DNA of 22,983 nt from RGIG5952 sp045603485. GTDB lineage: Bacteria > Verrucomicrobiota > Kiritimatiellia > RFP12 > JAAYLN01. This document shows positions 7,221 through 16,096 of this stretch, one piece after another. Both the position numbers and the translations under genes were made by a program. The DNA lies in contig JAZUMF010000083.1 in NCBI GenBank assembly GCA_045603485.1, forward strand, positions 1-22,983. The letters are read 5' to 3'. The number at the start of each line of letters is the position of its first letter. Within the stretch, counting starts at the first letter, position 1. The notes below the pieces were generated by a model. It made no database searches, had not been told where the DNA came from, and saw only the letters and a list, made by a program, of their open reading frames with translations.

Positions 7221-8018
7221 TTACCAGATACGCATAAATTTCATCCACTCGTAGATGCGGTCACGCCACAGGTATGCCGGCTCGCCGGGTTCAGCTCCAC
7301 GGAAGAAGACATGACCTTTCTTTGCCATGATGTGGAGTTCTACGGGTATGTCCATTGTGCGAAGCTTGTGGTAGATATGGACGCTTCCCATTGCGGAGAT
7401 TCCATCGGCGTCGCCGTGGAGGAGGCACATGGGAGGCGTTGATGCGTCAAATTTCAGCTCGGGCACGAGTGTGATTTCAGGGCCATTGCCGCGGTTTGTG
7501 TTGGCATCGTTGACGCCGTCAGAAAGAATGTAGGCAGGATAGACGGGAATAGCAAAATTTACATTGCAGGGGAGGTCGTCAAGGTCGTCAATGGGCTCAT
7601 AGGCCTTGGTTTCAGAGCTTGTGGCAGCCATAAGCGCAAGATGTCCTGCGGCAGAGAAACCGATAAAGCCGATGTTGTCGGGATTGTATCCAAGCTCTCG
7701 CGCATTCGCGCGGACGATTCGTATAGCGCGCTGCGCATCCTGCCATGCCGTGATGTGCTTTTCTATACCCTGTGGACGAGGTGTACGGTAACGCAAAATC
7801 GCGATTGTCAGGCCTTTGGGGAGGAAGTATTCGCGGAGTGGAACACCTTCGACATCCCATGCCCAGCCCATGTAGGCTCCGCCAGGCGCGATGATGAGGC
7901 AGGCATCTGTTGTGCGCTCATCAGGAACTATGATTTCAACATAGGGTTCTGCAAACTGATTTGAATCAGCTGACGGCATTTTGCCTTCGGGCCAAAGCTC
8001 AATCTTTTTTTCAATCAT
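7221..8018 (-). CDS. Alpha/beta-hydrolase, carbohydrate-esterase-like
   Basis: A protein of 265 residues. I start at the ATG at 8018 rather than the in-frame ATG at 8024, because AAGGAG at 8026-8031 is one base from the latter but seven from the former. The oxyanion-hole segment is APGGAYMGWA (about 45-54), followed by EG and LRYRTP. The nucleophile is S122 in GFSAAGHLA, the acid is D205 in HGDADG, and the histidine is H236 in KKGHVFF. This PGGxY...EG...L-x-YR arrangement is common in the esterases annotated as acetyl-xylan esterase/BD-FAE-like in gut and PVC bacteria. Removal of acetyl groups from sugars is the likeliest role (inference). No signal peptide, so it would act on imported oligosaccharides. 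It lies 29 bases after the VOC gene. Confidence 0.8.
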   Translation of the reverse strand: MIEKKIELWPEGKMPSADSNQFAEPYVEIIVPDERTTDACLIIAPGGAYMGWAWDVEGVPLREYFLPKGLTIAILRYRTPRPQGIEKHITAWQDAQRAIRIVRANARELGYNPDNIGFIGFSAAGHLALMAATSSETKAYEPIDDLDDLPCNVNFAIPVYPAYILSDGVNDANTNRGNGPEITLVPELKFDASTPPMCLLHGDADGISAMGSVHIYHKLRTMDIPVELHIMAKKGHVFFRGAEPGEPAYLWRDRIYEWMKFMRIW

Positions 8019-8047
8019 GGTCATTCTCCTTGTTTTTTCGTGTCGGA

Positions 8048-8449
8048 TTAAATTTCACGGAAGAACTCAATTACTTCGCCGTTGAGTCCGTATACAAAGG
8101 CGCAGTTGATTCCAATTTTTTTGGGGGAGGATTCAAGCGGTACGACTTTGGGTGCGATTTTTTCCGTTGCACCGGCGGCTATTGCGGTTTTGAAGGCCTG
8201 GTCAACATCTTCAACGGCAAACGCCAGATGGACGAATCTGCCGCCGACGCGTGTTGAGTCTTGGTTTGACGCAAAGACTTCCATGTAGCTTCCGTTGCCG
8301 ATGTCCATGAGCTGAATACGCTTATCGCCTTCGCCCCAGCCCGTATACTTTACGAAGCCGAGTTTTTCATAAAATGCGATTGTGGCTTCAAAGTCTTCTG
8401 CTACAACGGCAATGTGGTGGAACTGAATATTGGGAAGAATCCTGTTCAT
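8048..8449 (-). CDS. VOC-superfamily (glyoxalase/bleomycin resistance-fold) protein
   Basis: A 133-residue protein made of two beta-alpha-beta-beta-beta repeats. It opens with FHHIAVVAEDFEATIAFYEKL, the classic VOC start. Potential metal ligands are present in all four usual places: H12, E57 (YMEVFA), H74 (FVHLAF) and E128 (EVIEFF). This makes a functional metal-dependent lyase, isomerase or epimerase more likely than a degenerate binding protein. VOC members span glyoxalase I, methylmalonyl-CoA epimerase and dioxygenases, so the substrate is unknown. It lies between the sugar isomerase-like TIM barrel and the esterase-like hydrolase, which suggests sugar metabolism. AAGGAAA precedes the ATG by about five bases. 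Confidence 0.85.
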   Translation of the reverse strand: MNRILPNIQFHHIAVVAEDFEATIAFYEKLGFVKYTGWGEGDKRIQLMDIGNGSYMEVFASNQDSTRVGGRFVHLAFAVEDVDQAFKTAIAAGATEKIAPKVVPLESSPKKIGINCAFVYGLNGEVIEFFREI

Positions 8450-8483
8450 CGTTTTCCTTTTTTGGGTGAGTTAGTGAAGAGTC

Positions 8484-9305
8484 CTAGTTTAGGATACTTA
8501 AATTGCGGATGAAGGTTGCAAATTGGGGAATAGCTATCTCGGGTTCTTCAATGTTGGGGTGCCATACCTTTTCCCATTCGAGCGTGAGGTATCCCTGATA
8601 GCCTATTTTTTGCAGGGCCTTGTACGCTTCTGCAAGGGGAATGTCGCCGCTCCCGCAGAGCTTTAAGGTGTGTTTGCCATTCTCATTTGGAAGGGAGTCT
8701 TTCCAATGGGTATTGGCAAGGCACCGTTTGAAGTTTTCGGCGGTATGGCTTGGGGTTTCGCCATTAAATCTGTATGGATGGTGTATATCCCACAGAAATG
8801 CAGCTCCATCGGGAAAACCCGCGGCTTCAAAGACTTTCAGGAGGTCGTCGGATTTTGTCCAATCATCATGCGTTTCGACTGCTATTGTAACGCCTTCTTT
8901 AGAGGCAAGTTCAGCGGCCTTGACGAGGGTCTCGGCGGCATTTTCGACGGGACGCTCAAGCGTACCCCTGCGTCCGCCAAAGATGCGAATCATTTTGGAG
9001 TTTAGACCGTGGCACAGCTCAATATACCGCTTTATCATCTCCAGCGAGCGCTCTCTGTCGCTTTCAGTCGGAGATGACATTTTGGCGCCGCTTGAAAGGC
9101 ATGAGACTTCAATGCCGCTATCGTCTATTATCGACACTATCTCTTTGAGTGAATTACCTTTGAAGGTGTCGCTGTCAATTACTTCGATTACACCTTGATA
9201 TCCACGAAAATCAATGGCATGATAACCGTTTGCCGATGCGGCATCGACAATGGTCCTTATATCCCACTTGGGGCATGACAGCGTAGAGAAGGCGAGCTTA
9301 TGCAT
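8484..9305 (-). CDS. Sugar phosphate isomerase/epimerase, xylose isomerase-like TIM barrel
   Basis: A 273-residue protein of the AP-endonuclease-2/xylose-isomerase-like fold. Likely metal ligands and catalytic residues fall at the usual strand ends: E144 (VAVETHDDW), D173 and H176 (FLWDIHHP), H200 (NTHWKDS) and E243 (LTLEWEKVW). The family includes IolE, IolI, hydroxypyruvate isomerase, tagatose/psicose epimerases and many uncharacterised enzymes acting on keto-sugars or inosose. The exact reaction cannot be assigned. No signal peptide is visible, so it is expected in the cytosol. AAGG lies about eight bases before the ATG. It follows apgM by 20 bases and precedes the VOC gene by 34. Confidence 0.85.
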   Translation of the reverse strand: MHKLAFSTLSCPKWDIRTIVDAASANGYHAIDFRGYQGVIEVIDSDTFKGNSLKEIVSIIDDSGIEVSCLSSGAKMSSPTESDRERSLEMIKRYIELCHGLNSKMIRIFGGRRGTLERPVENAAETLVKAAELASKEGVTIAVETHDDWTKSDDLLKVFEAAGFPDGAAFLWDIHHPYRFNGETPSHTAENFKRCLANTHWKDSLPNENGKHTLKLCGSGDIPLAEAYKALQKIGYQGYLTLEWEKVWHPNIEEPEIAIPQFATFIRNLSILN

Positions 9306-9325
9306 CGTTATGCCTTGAGGGTCTG

Positions 9326-10522
9326 TTACTTTAGAAGGATGTCCATGAAATCAGAGCCTTTCATTGCGCCAAGTGCGCCATTTGGGGCTTCTTTTTCATT
9401 GTAGGCTCGGATTGAGTCTGGGGTCATTCCAGGTTTGCAGATGGCGACGGGTACGGGTGTTCGTGTATGACGGCCGATTGCCAATGGGACCGGGTGGTCT
9501 GGGAGAACGGCAAATGCGGTTCCCTGAGGAGCATTGTCCATTACGCGTTTTATTATGCGCCTGTCAAAATCTTCAATCGCCTGCAGTTTTAACTTGAGGT
9601 CTTGTGCGTGAGAAACCTCATCTGTCGATTCGATGTGGACATAGACGAAGTCATAACCGTCCGCAAGCGCTTTTATTGCTGCGTCTGCCTTGCCTTCGTA
9701 GTTTGTGTCAATGTAGCCTGTGGCTCCCGGCACTTTGATGACATCAAGCCCCATAACGCGTCCGAGGCCGTTGATTACATCAACTGCCGCCACAATTGCG
9801 CCTTTGACTCCATAGCGCTCGGGAATCGAGTGAATTGCGCCGGCTTTACCTCCGCTCCATGGCCAAACGCCGTTTGCGGTACGGCCACTTAATACTTGCG
9901 AAGCCTTTTCAATTACTTCGTTGAGTACCTTTGCCGTATATTCACCGTCAGGGGTTTTAGCACGAGGTAGATGTTCTTTTACGGGATTTCCGCTATTGTC
10001 ATCGGGCTTGTCGTAGGCTACGGCAGCACCGGAAAAGGCTTTACCATGGAGCAGTATGAGGTTGCGATAGCTGACTCCCGCATAAAACTTTATGTATTCG
10101 CCGTCATTGCCTTTCCAATTATCGGCAATCTGGCTGTTGAGGAGTGAAATTGCCTCAATTTGCTCTTTTTCACCGATATGCCCACCTGAAAAGTCGGTGA
10201 GGATTCCATCGGGCGAAACCGAGACGAGGTTCATTCTAAAGACTACATCATCCTCTCCCATAGGGATGCCTTGAGAGGCCGCTTCGAGTGGGCCTCTGCC
10301 ACAGAGCTCTGTGGCTAAATCACCACCCAGAACTGAGAGATTTGCGACATCGCTTGAGGTCGGAAAGCCATCGGGCAATGTCAGGAGAGTGCCGCTTTGT
10401 CCGCATTGGGCGATTCTGTCCATAGCGGGGGTATTTGCCGCTTCAAGCGGCGTTTTGCCATTGAGTTCGGGAATTGGCTCGTCAGCCATTCCATCACCTA
10501 AAAAAACTACGGTCTTTGACAT
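9326..10522 (-). CDS. apgM: Cofactor-independent phosphoglycerate mutase, archaeal type (ApgM)
   Basis: A 398-residue enzyme of the alkaline-phosphatase superfamily that interconverts 3- and 2-phosphoglycerate in glycolysis and gluconeogenesis. The start is set at 10522 (MSKTVVFLGDGMAD). The reading frame remains open 26 codons further, but that stretch would overlap the DUF1846 gene and lacks family similarity. Visible features are the metal motif GDGMAD (D10), the phosphorylated serine region PTSSDVANLSVLG (S56/S57), the C-terminal metal cluster STDEVSHAQD (D301, H305), LPDHP (D342, H343) and H352. Length matches the archaeal ApgM family rather than the about 510-residue GpmI. No Shine-Dalgarno is evident before the ATG; translation may depend on the DUF1846 gene 22 bases upstream. 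Confidence 0.92.
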   Translation of the reverse strand: MSKTVVFLGDGMADEPIPELNGKTPLEAANTPAMDRIAQCGQSGTLLTLPDGFPTSSDVANLSVLGGDLATELCGRGPLEAASQGIPMGEDDVVFRMNLVSVSPDGILTDFSGGHIGEKEQIEAISLLNSQIADNWKGNDGEYIKFYAGVSYRNLILLHGKAFSGAAVAYDKPDDNSGNPVKEHLPRAKTPDGEYTAKVLNEVIEKASQVLSGRTANGVWPWSGGKAGAIHSIPERYGVKGAIVAAVDVINGLGRVMGLDVIKVPGATGYIDTNYEGKADAAIKALADGYDFVYVHIESTDEVSHAQDLKLKLQAIEDFDRRIIKRVMDNAPQGTAFAVLPDHPVPLAIGRHTRTPVPVAICKPGMTPDSIRAYNEKEAPNGALGAMKGSDFMDILLK

Positions 10523-10544
10523 TTTTGACTGTGAAGTAAGATGT

Positions 10545-12056
10545 TTAATTGAAGAGGGCGGCACTTCTGAATTGTGGGTCGGAGGTAGGTCTGAGCCCAA
10601 TGCGTCTCAAACCGGATTCGTCACCTGGAGCAACTATGTGAGTTAAGTGCATTTCACAATCTTTCAGTTCTTTGAGCGATTCCATTGCAGCGTTGGCGAC
10701 GGGATTGCTTGGGGCTGAAATTGCAAGCGCAATAAGCAGTTCGTCTAAATTGAGCCCTGTGTTGGCTTCACCGAGAACTTCACGCTTGAGCGTCAGAATC
10801 GCGGTAATCACTTCAGGGGGGAGAAGGTGCAGTTTGTCGGGAATTCCCGCGAGGTGTTTTACGGCGTTGAGTACCGCTGCAGATGCCGCATTCATCGTTT
10901 GCGAATTTTTACCTGTGACAATCGTTCCGTTGGGAAGCTCTATTGCGGCTCCTGTGTAGATGCCATCGAAGCCTTTGCCTTTTTGACGGCATTCGGTTGC
11001 CGACATTCGTGCGGGGATGACGACATTTCGGTCTTCCTGCTTGAGACTGAGCTCTTTCATAAGCATTTCAATGCGATTTACCGCCTCTTGGTTGGAGGAG
11101 CCGAGGGCATATTCGGTTGCCGCCCTGAAATAACGCCTGATGATTTCCTGGCAGGCGGCATCTCTTACTGCATTGTCGTCTACGATGCCCGACGCACAGC
11201 AGTTAACCCCCATGTCTGTCGGGGATTTGTATGGGCAGGAACCTTGCGTGATGCGCTCCCAGATGGCTCGCAGGAGAGGGAAGGCCGCTACATCGCGATT
11301 GTAGTTAGTTGCGATTTCTCCGTATGCTTCCATGTGGAAAGGATCAATCATATTGACATCCTGAAGGTCTGCTGTTGCGGCCTCATAAGCTATATTGACG
11401 GGATGTTTGAGCGGCAAGTTCCAAATTGGGAAGGTTTCGAATTTTGCATATCCCGCCTTACGCCCAGCTTTGCTGTCATGGTAGAGCATTGAAAGGCAGG
11501 TCGCAAGCTTTCCGGATCCAGGGCCGGGGCCGGTGACTACGACTATGGGACGCTCAGTCTGGACATATTCGGCAGCTCCGTAGCCTTCGTCGGAGACGAT
11601 TGTATCGATGTCGGTCGGATAGCCCCTTGTCGAGCGGTGGCAGTAAACTTTGATGCCGCGATGGGTGAGCTTGTCTCTGAACTGTATCGCCGCAGGCTGC
11701 CCGTCAAAGCGTGTAATCACGACCGCCCTGACCGTCAGGTCGTTTTTGCGTAAATCGTCGATGAGCTTCATGGCATCGGCATCATACGAAATGCCGAAGT
11801 CGGCACGCATCTTCTTACGCTCAATATCTCCCGCAAAGATGCAAAGGACGATATCGACATGGTCTTTGAGCTTTTGAAGGAGTTTGATTTTTACATTGGG
11901 ATCATAGCCAGGAAGTACACGCGCCGCGTGCATATCCCACATCAGTTTGCCTCCGAATTCCAAATAAAGCTTGTCACCAAACTTTTTTTGGCGTTCAAGG
12001 ATTCCCGAAGCCTGTTCCGCAAGGTATTTGTCGTTGTCAAAGCCGATCGTTTTCAT
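10545..12056 (-). CDS. DUF1846 (UPF0371) family protein
   Basis: A 503-residue protein that matches the UPF0371/DUF1846 family along its whole length: KTIGFDNDKYLAEQ at the start, KLYLEFGGKL, the P-loop-like TGPGPGSGK (175-183), SPTDMGVN (278-285), and NCCASGI. The family is widespread in Firmicutes and gut bacteria and its biochemical role is not established to my knowledge. The glycine-rich loop suggests nucleotide or phosphate binding, but the residue after the lysine is leucine, not the Ser/Thr of a Walker A. Cytosolic. Its ATG overlaps the stop of the DUF4340 gene (ATGA) and no ribosome binding site is visible, so translation is probably coupled. apgM follows after 22 bases. Confidence 0.9.
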   Translation of the reverse strand: MKTIGFDNDKYLAEQASGILERQKKFGDKLYLEFGGKLMWDMHAARVLPGYDPNVKIKLLQKLKDHVDIVLCIFAGDIERKKMRADFGISYDADAMKLIDDLRKNDLTVRAVVITRFDGQPAAIQFRDKLTHRGIKVYCHRSTRGYPTDIDTIVSDEGYGAAEYVQTERPIVVVTGPGPGSGKLATCLSMLYHDSKAGRKAGYAKFETFPIWNLPLKHPVNIAYEAATADLQDVNMIDPFHMEAYGEIATNYNRDVAAFPLLRAIWERITQGSCPYKSPTDMGVNCCASGIVDDNAVRDAACQEIIRRYFRAATEYALGSSNQEAVNRIEMLMKELSLKQEDRNVVIPARMSATECRQKGKGFDGIYTGAAIELPNGTIVTGKNSQTMNAASAAVLNAVKHLAGIPDKLHLLPPEVITAILTLKREVLGEANTGLNLDELLIALAISAPSNPVANAAMESLKELKDCEMHLTHIVAPGDESGLRRIGLRPTSDPQFRSAALFN

Positions 12057-13900
12057 GGGGTGTGAGGAATTAGAGGTTGTGAATCAAGAGCTTTTGTTTC
12101 GCCTTTGATTTCTGTAAGATTTTGATAGAGATTTTCAAAAATTTCAGATGAGACTTCATAGATTACGCTTTCGCCTCGAATTGTTGCGTAGGAGCCGCCG
12201 TCAGGCGTAGTGGCTCCAAATGCAAGTATCGTAGATGGAACGGTTTCGTCCTGATAGTCAAGTTTGATTTCCAGACGGGGTGATGAAAGTTTGTATTTTT
12301 CAATATCTTCTCCGGAATGGATGATTGCCGATATTTCATCGGCATCGAGGTCGGCAAGCGTCGCTATAAATGATGACATGGCAGATGCATTTATCACGAT
12401 ATTTGTCGCCATGTCTTCACCAAGTTCCCATGGCATGTTTTCAAGCCTTATGTAATTTTCAACAGGAAGTCCCTGCTTTGAGATTGAGATTGTGCGGAGC
12501 TCGTTGGTTGATATTTGTGCAAGCCTTTTGCCGACAAGCAATCGCGGATCGTTAATCGCGCTAAAGATGTCGTTTAGCCTTGAAATCGGCAGAATTGCCG
12601 CAAATTTTGCGTTGTCTACGACGATTGCCGCATTTGTTTGCGCCGCATTATTACATATCAGTGTACAGGCAAGACGATTTGTCGTTGAGGCTGTGCGGAT
12701 CGTTATAACGGGACCTTGAAGAGATGAAGAGTATTTTTTCAATCCTTCGATGGGAATGTAATTATTCGCCGTTGCGTTTAAAAGACCATTGACGAGGCTT
12801 GATGATTGCTCTTGATCGGCAAATGCCCTTATCGGTGATAAAAGAGTCCAATCGGTATTAAGGTTTTTATTTAAGGAAATAGCCGAGCCTGTAGCAGGGG
12901 TAATTGAAAAGAACGAGACATTCAGGGTCGGTCCTGAGGGGAATATGCGCTTATCTCTGATGTCGTTATCGATTATGGCAATGGCGCGAACGAGTCTGCC
13001 GTCAATCGTCACCTCTGTTCCGCTATCACTGTGGGCGAGATATGTGTCAGGCTCGTCAGGGTGCTGCCCGTCAATTGTAATTGTAGCCGGGAAAGGTGAA
13101 TTGCTGCTATAGAGCTTTAGCGTCAGCAGAGGCTCGCCAGAACCCTGCTTGTTGTTGCCGGCATAGACAAAGCTGTTAATCCGTGCCGAATGGAGTAAAT
13201 CAAAATATTTATCCATTTCGGTCCAGTCGGCAGCACCTTCCGAAGGTGAGGTTATTTGCCAGCCTAATTTGTCGTTTGTGCGCTGTATGCGGAGCGACGG
13301 CATACCCAACTGTTCGATGAGAAGCACTTCGGAAGCTTTTACATTGGCCTTAAAGAGGCGGCGGTCAGCAAAATCCTCCAGCGGTTTTTTGAAAAATTCC
13401 GTAAGTTGAGATGTGGTTACAAGGACTTCGGATTCGTTGTCCATTCGGGCAAAAACCTCGTTTGTGGATATTGTCGCAGAGCCGATTTTTATTATCGACG
13501 ATGTGCGTGGCCCGTAAATCTCAAAGGTGCCGATTGGGCTTTCAAGGCCAAAGTGAGAGTCCTTGAGCTTTCTAAGCTCTACTTCTTCCTGAGTAATAAA
13601 GTCATAGAGCGGTGCGGATTCAAAGGCGTCAATCATCTTCTGTATAGCCGATTCAGAAGCAGGAGACGATACGGGAGAAACGATTTCCCATCCGTCGATA
13701 CCGCGGCGAAATTCCTGCTTGGGCTTGCCGTTAGGCGTAAGTATTACACGATTTACTTCATCGAAGTGACGAGGATAGAGCTTTGATGAGTTGTGGCGAC
13801 GCATACTTTGACTGTTGCTGTGTCTTTCAACGAAGTATAGGCATACAGCCGCAATAAAAAAAGCGATAAGAAGCCGAATTGTCGTTTTCATTCTAGGCAT
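12053..13900 (-). CDS. DUF4340 domain membrane-anchored protein
   Basis: About 615 residues. Of three closely spaced ATGs (13906, 13900, 13891) I prefer 13900, since GGGAG lies nine bases upstream of it and only three from the first. One membrane helix at about 8-24 (basic residues before it) anchors a long extracytoplasmic part. That part contains repeated segments of the DUF4340 type: a G-W-x-I-x-S-P pattern (DGWEIVSP, LGWQITSP, TDWTLLSP) followed by helices and short strands, three times. DUF4340 proteins commonly sit beside ABC-2 permeases and GldG-like proteins, as here (7-13 bases after the GldG-like gene). They are thought to form a periplasmic part of that transporter; substrate and function are unknown. 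Confidence 0.85.
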   Translation of the reverse strand: MPRMKTTIRLLIAFFIAAVCLYFVERHSNSQSMRRHNSSKLYPRHFDEVNRVILTPNGKPKQEFRRGIDGWEIVSPVSSPASESAIQKMIDAFESAPLYDFITQEEVELRKLKDSHFGLESPIGTFEIYGPRTSSIIKIGSATISTNEVFARMDNESEVLVTTSQLTEFFKKPLEDFADRRLFKANVKASEVLLIEQLGMPSLRIQRTNDKLGWQITSPSEGAADWTEMDKYFDLLHSARINSFVYAGNNKQGSGEPLLTLKLYSSNSPFPATITIDGQHPDEPDTYLAHSDSGTEVTIDGRLVRAIAIIDNDIRDKRIFPSGPTLNVSFFSITPATGSAISLNKNLNTDWTLLSPIRAFADQEQSSSLVNGLLNATANNYIPIEGLKKYSSSLQGPVITIRTASTTNRLACTLICNNAAQTNAAIVVDNAKFAAILPISRLNDIFSAINDPRLLVGKRLAQISTNELRTISISKQGLPVENYIRLENMPWELGEDMATNIVINASAMSSFIATLADLDADEISAIIHSGEDIEKYKLSSPRLEIKLDYQDETVPSTILAFGATTPDGGSYATIRGESVIYEVSSEIFENLYQNLTEIKGETKALDSQPLIPHTP

Positions 13901-13913
13901 AGTCATTTGCTCC

Positions 13914-15374
13914 CTAATCGAAAAGCCTTTTGATTAGTGCGAAAAGTACACCAATCAGACATACTGAGATGGGCCACAAAAATACAGCATTTACCCAGAA
14001 TCTTATTTGGCGTTTCAGCGACAGATTGAGTCGCAATGTCCTGCCTTCAACTTCAATGGAGGGCTCTGACGGCATGCCGCTGTCAGTCAGCCAGCCGATA
14101 GCATTGAGAAGAATATCGCGGTTTGCGGTATTTCCGCCGCCTAAAAAGGCGTTGGCACCCATAGTTGAATCGCCGACGATGAATGCGCGCATAAGCTTGA
14201 GAGCCAAATCGTCACTTCCCGGGACCTCGGAGGCGATTGCAAGAGGGAGCGTGTCTTTGCGGTCAATGCCGGGATTGTAAATACGGGGAAGCTGTTCAGG
14301 AGCGGTCTCGCCCCATGCCTTTGACGGGGCCATGACGACAATATCGGTCTTTAAGCGGTATCGGCTGACAGCTTCATTATCTACAAACAAGACTTGCGGG
14401 CTTGAGAGTGTGATGGCGTTTTTTCTTAAATCTTTGCTAATTGGATGGTCGCCAAAGAAATCTATTGAAAGATTGAATCCGCCCAGTGTACCTTCGGTAA
14501 TGGCGGTCAGATTGGCGAATGAAACTCCTATTCTTTCGGCAATGGCTTCCCAGCCGTTGGGTATTTTGTTCTGACGGTCAATTAAGAATAGAAGCCTGCC
14601 ACCCCTCGAAAGGTAATTCAAGACCGCATTGATTTCAAATTGCTGCGGAGCGTGCTTTGGACCAGCAATTATGAGTAGGTCGCAATCTTTCGGAATCTCT
14701 TCCGCCGCAGCAAGAGGAAGATCCTTTAACTGGTAGCCTTCGCGTCTAATCTCTCGGGCGAGGTCGCTGTATCCAGTAAATTTGTCGTAGTTGCCGAAAT
14801 CGCGCTCTCCATGGCCTGTTAAGGTATACAATTTGGGCGATTTCGGATTTGAGAGGCGAACGAGAGCTGTCACGCATAATTGCTCACCTCTGAACCGAGT
14901 GTTGCGAGCCGAACCTGGAAGCAATGTGTCGTCTTCAATTTCGGTATGCTCAAGCAAATCATTGAATGGAATCTTTTCAAAGGCTTCGCCCTTTTCAAAG
15001 ATAATGGACCATCCGTCGGCACCGTATTGTCTGGCGGCGTCAGAGGCTCGAGACAAATCAATATGCGGGTCAAGAAACTCTAGCTCAAGATTGGCGTTAA
15101 CCGCCGCAGCCTTCATGTTAAGAAGCAGTTGTCTTAAAGTGTTGTAGAAGATATTGTTCCTTGGAAGAATTACAATACAGCGGATTGAGCCCTTTAAGTT
15201 CTCAAGCATTGATGTCGCTCTTTGTGAAATTGCTTGAGGTGTGCTTTGGTGAGTATAGGTGTAGTTGAGCTTTGCAGCGGTGAAAACGACAATTGCCAAA
15301 AGGAATGCAGACAAAACGACATTTAAGGCAAAGTGAAGCTTGCTGAAGCATGAGTAAAGAATTTTAGATTTCAT
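13914..15374 (-). CDS. GldG-family ABC transporter auxiliary protein
   Basis: About 486 residues. The start at 15374 is chosen because a GGAGG lies about eight bases before it and the ATG overlaps the permease stop (ATGA); an ATG 39 bases further upstream gives an implausible extension. A membrane helix near 17-37 leads into an extracytoplasmic domain, and a second helix near 459-480 closes the protein with a short basic tail. The middle contains LYTLTGHGERD, a hallmark of the GldG/ABC_transp_aux family, and LLIIAGPKHAP then LSRGGRLLFLID, the flavodoxin/ThuA-like segment of that family. GldG works with GldA and GldF in Bacteroidota gliding, but homologues are common in non-gliding bacteria, where the role is unknown. 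Confidence 0.87.
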   Translation of the reverse strand: MKSKILYSCFSKLHFALNVVLSAFLLAIVVFTAAKLNYTYTHQSTPQAISQRATSMLENLKGSIRCIVILPRNNIFYNTLRQLLLNMKAAAVNANLELEFLDPHIDLSRASDAARQYGADGWSIIFEKGEAFEKIPFNDLLEHTEIEDDTLLPGSARNTRFRGEQLCVTALVRLSNPKSPKLYTLTGHGERDFGNYDKFTGYSDLAREIRREGYQLKDLPLAAAEEIPKDCDLLIIAGPKHAPQQFEINAVLNYLSRGGRLLFLIDRQNKIPNGWEAIAERIGVSFANLTAITEGTLGGFNLSIDFFGDHPISKDLRKNAITLSSPQVLFVDNEAVSRYRLKTDIVVMAPSKAWGETAPEQLPRIYNPGIDRKDTLPLAIASEVPGSDDLALKLMRAFIVGDSTMGANAFLGGGNTANRDILLNAIGWLTDSGMPSEPSIEVEGRTLRLNLSLKRQIRFWVNAVFLWPISVCLIGVLFALIKRLFD

Positions 15375-16096
15375 CGGCGCGCCTCCAATAGCTGCGAGGC
15401 TGTAAAAAGACACCAGAGAGCAAATGCAATGTGAAATACAATTGTCTGGAGGGAAATGTGCCCGCCGGCGGCGTCAAGCATTTCGGTTATGATTGGAAAT
15501 GACGATGAAAGAATATTTCCGCTAAGCCAAAAATGCGATGCTGCAGCCCAGATGAACATCAGCGCACAGCCAATGCCAAGAGTGCCGACTGCCGCCATCC
15601 AAGGACGCTTTGACAGAGAGGTCGAGAGAGTCCCTAGGGCTGTCCATGAAAAGGCATAGAGAAAGAGAAATATCAATGGAATATGCAAAGTTGCGAGCTC
15701 GGGGGCGCGCTGCTTGAGGGTGTGTGAAATAAGAAGCCAGGGAACCAGAGAGCCGATGATCGCAACGCAAGAGGCGAGATAAGAGGCTACGAATTTACCG
15801 ACAATGACCTTTCGCATAGGAATTGCCAGCATCGATAGCGATTCATAGGTCCCCGCCGAACGCTCTCCGGCAATTAGCGGCATTGTGATAAGTGAAATCA
15901 GGACGGGGAGGGGAATGGCGGCTGAAACCAACCAAAGTACCTGAATTGTCCAGAATTTACCTTCGCCAAACTGGAGCGCCGCCAGAAAGAGTGAAGATGA
16001 AATCGCAAAGTACGCTCCAAGGTAGAGATATCTGATTGGAGAGAAGAGAGCAGCGCTAATTTCTCGATAAAAGACTGTGCGTGTGACACTGCTCAT
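15371..16096 (-). CDS. ABC-2 type permease, GldF/NosY-like
   Basis: A 241-residue inner-membrane permease with six predicted hydrophobic helices. The stretch after helix 2, MPLIAGERSAGTYESL followed by VGKF, is the coupling region typical of GldF and NosY permeases. GGAGG lies seven bases before the ATG, which overlaps the last base of the ATPase stop codon (TAATG). It overlaps the GldG-like gene by four bases downstream. It pairs with the ATPase encoded immediately upstream; together with the GldG-like and DUF4340 proteins this makes a complete transporter-like complex. Substrate unknown. Confidence 0.9.
   Translation of the reverse strand: MSSVTRTVFYREISAALFSPIRYLYLGAYFAISSSLFLAALQFGEGKFWTIQVLWLVSAAIPLPVLISLITMPLIAGERSAGTYESLSMLAIPMRKVIVGKFVASYLASCVAIIGSLVPWLLISHTLKQRAPELATLHIPLIFLFLYAFSWTALGTLSTSLSKRPWMAAVGTLGIGCALMFIWAAASHFWLSGNILSSSFPIITEMLDAAGGHISLQTIVFHIAFALWCLFTASQLLEARR

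Noticed and set aside
10523..10600. 26-residue N-terminal extension of ApgM
   Set aside because: It overlaps the DUF1846 gene by 56 bases and precedes the canonical MSKTVVFLGDGMAD start, which alone fits the family length.
10827..11492. Long plus-strand open frame opposite the DUF1846 gene (221 codons)
   Set aside because: It is antisense to a full-length recognised family member, has no ribosome binding site and its protein is of cysteine-rich low-similarity composition.
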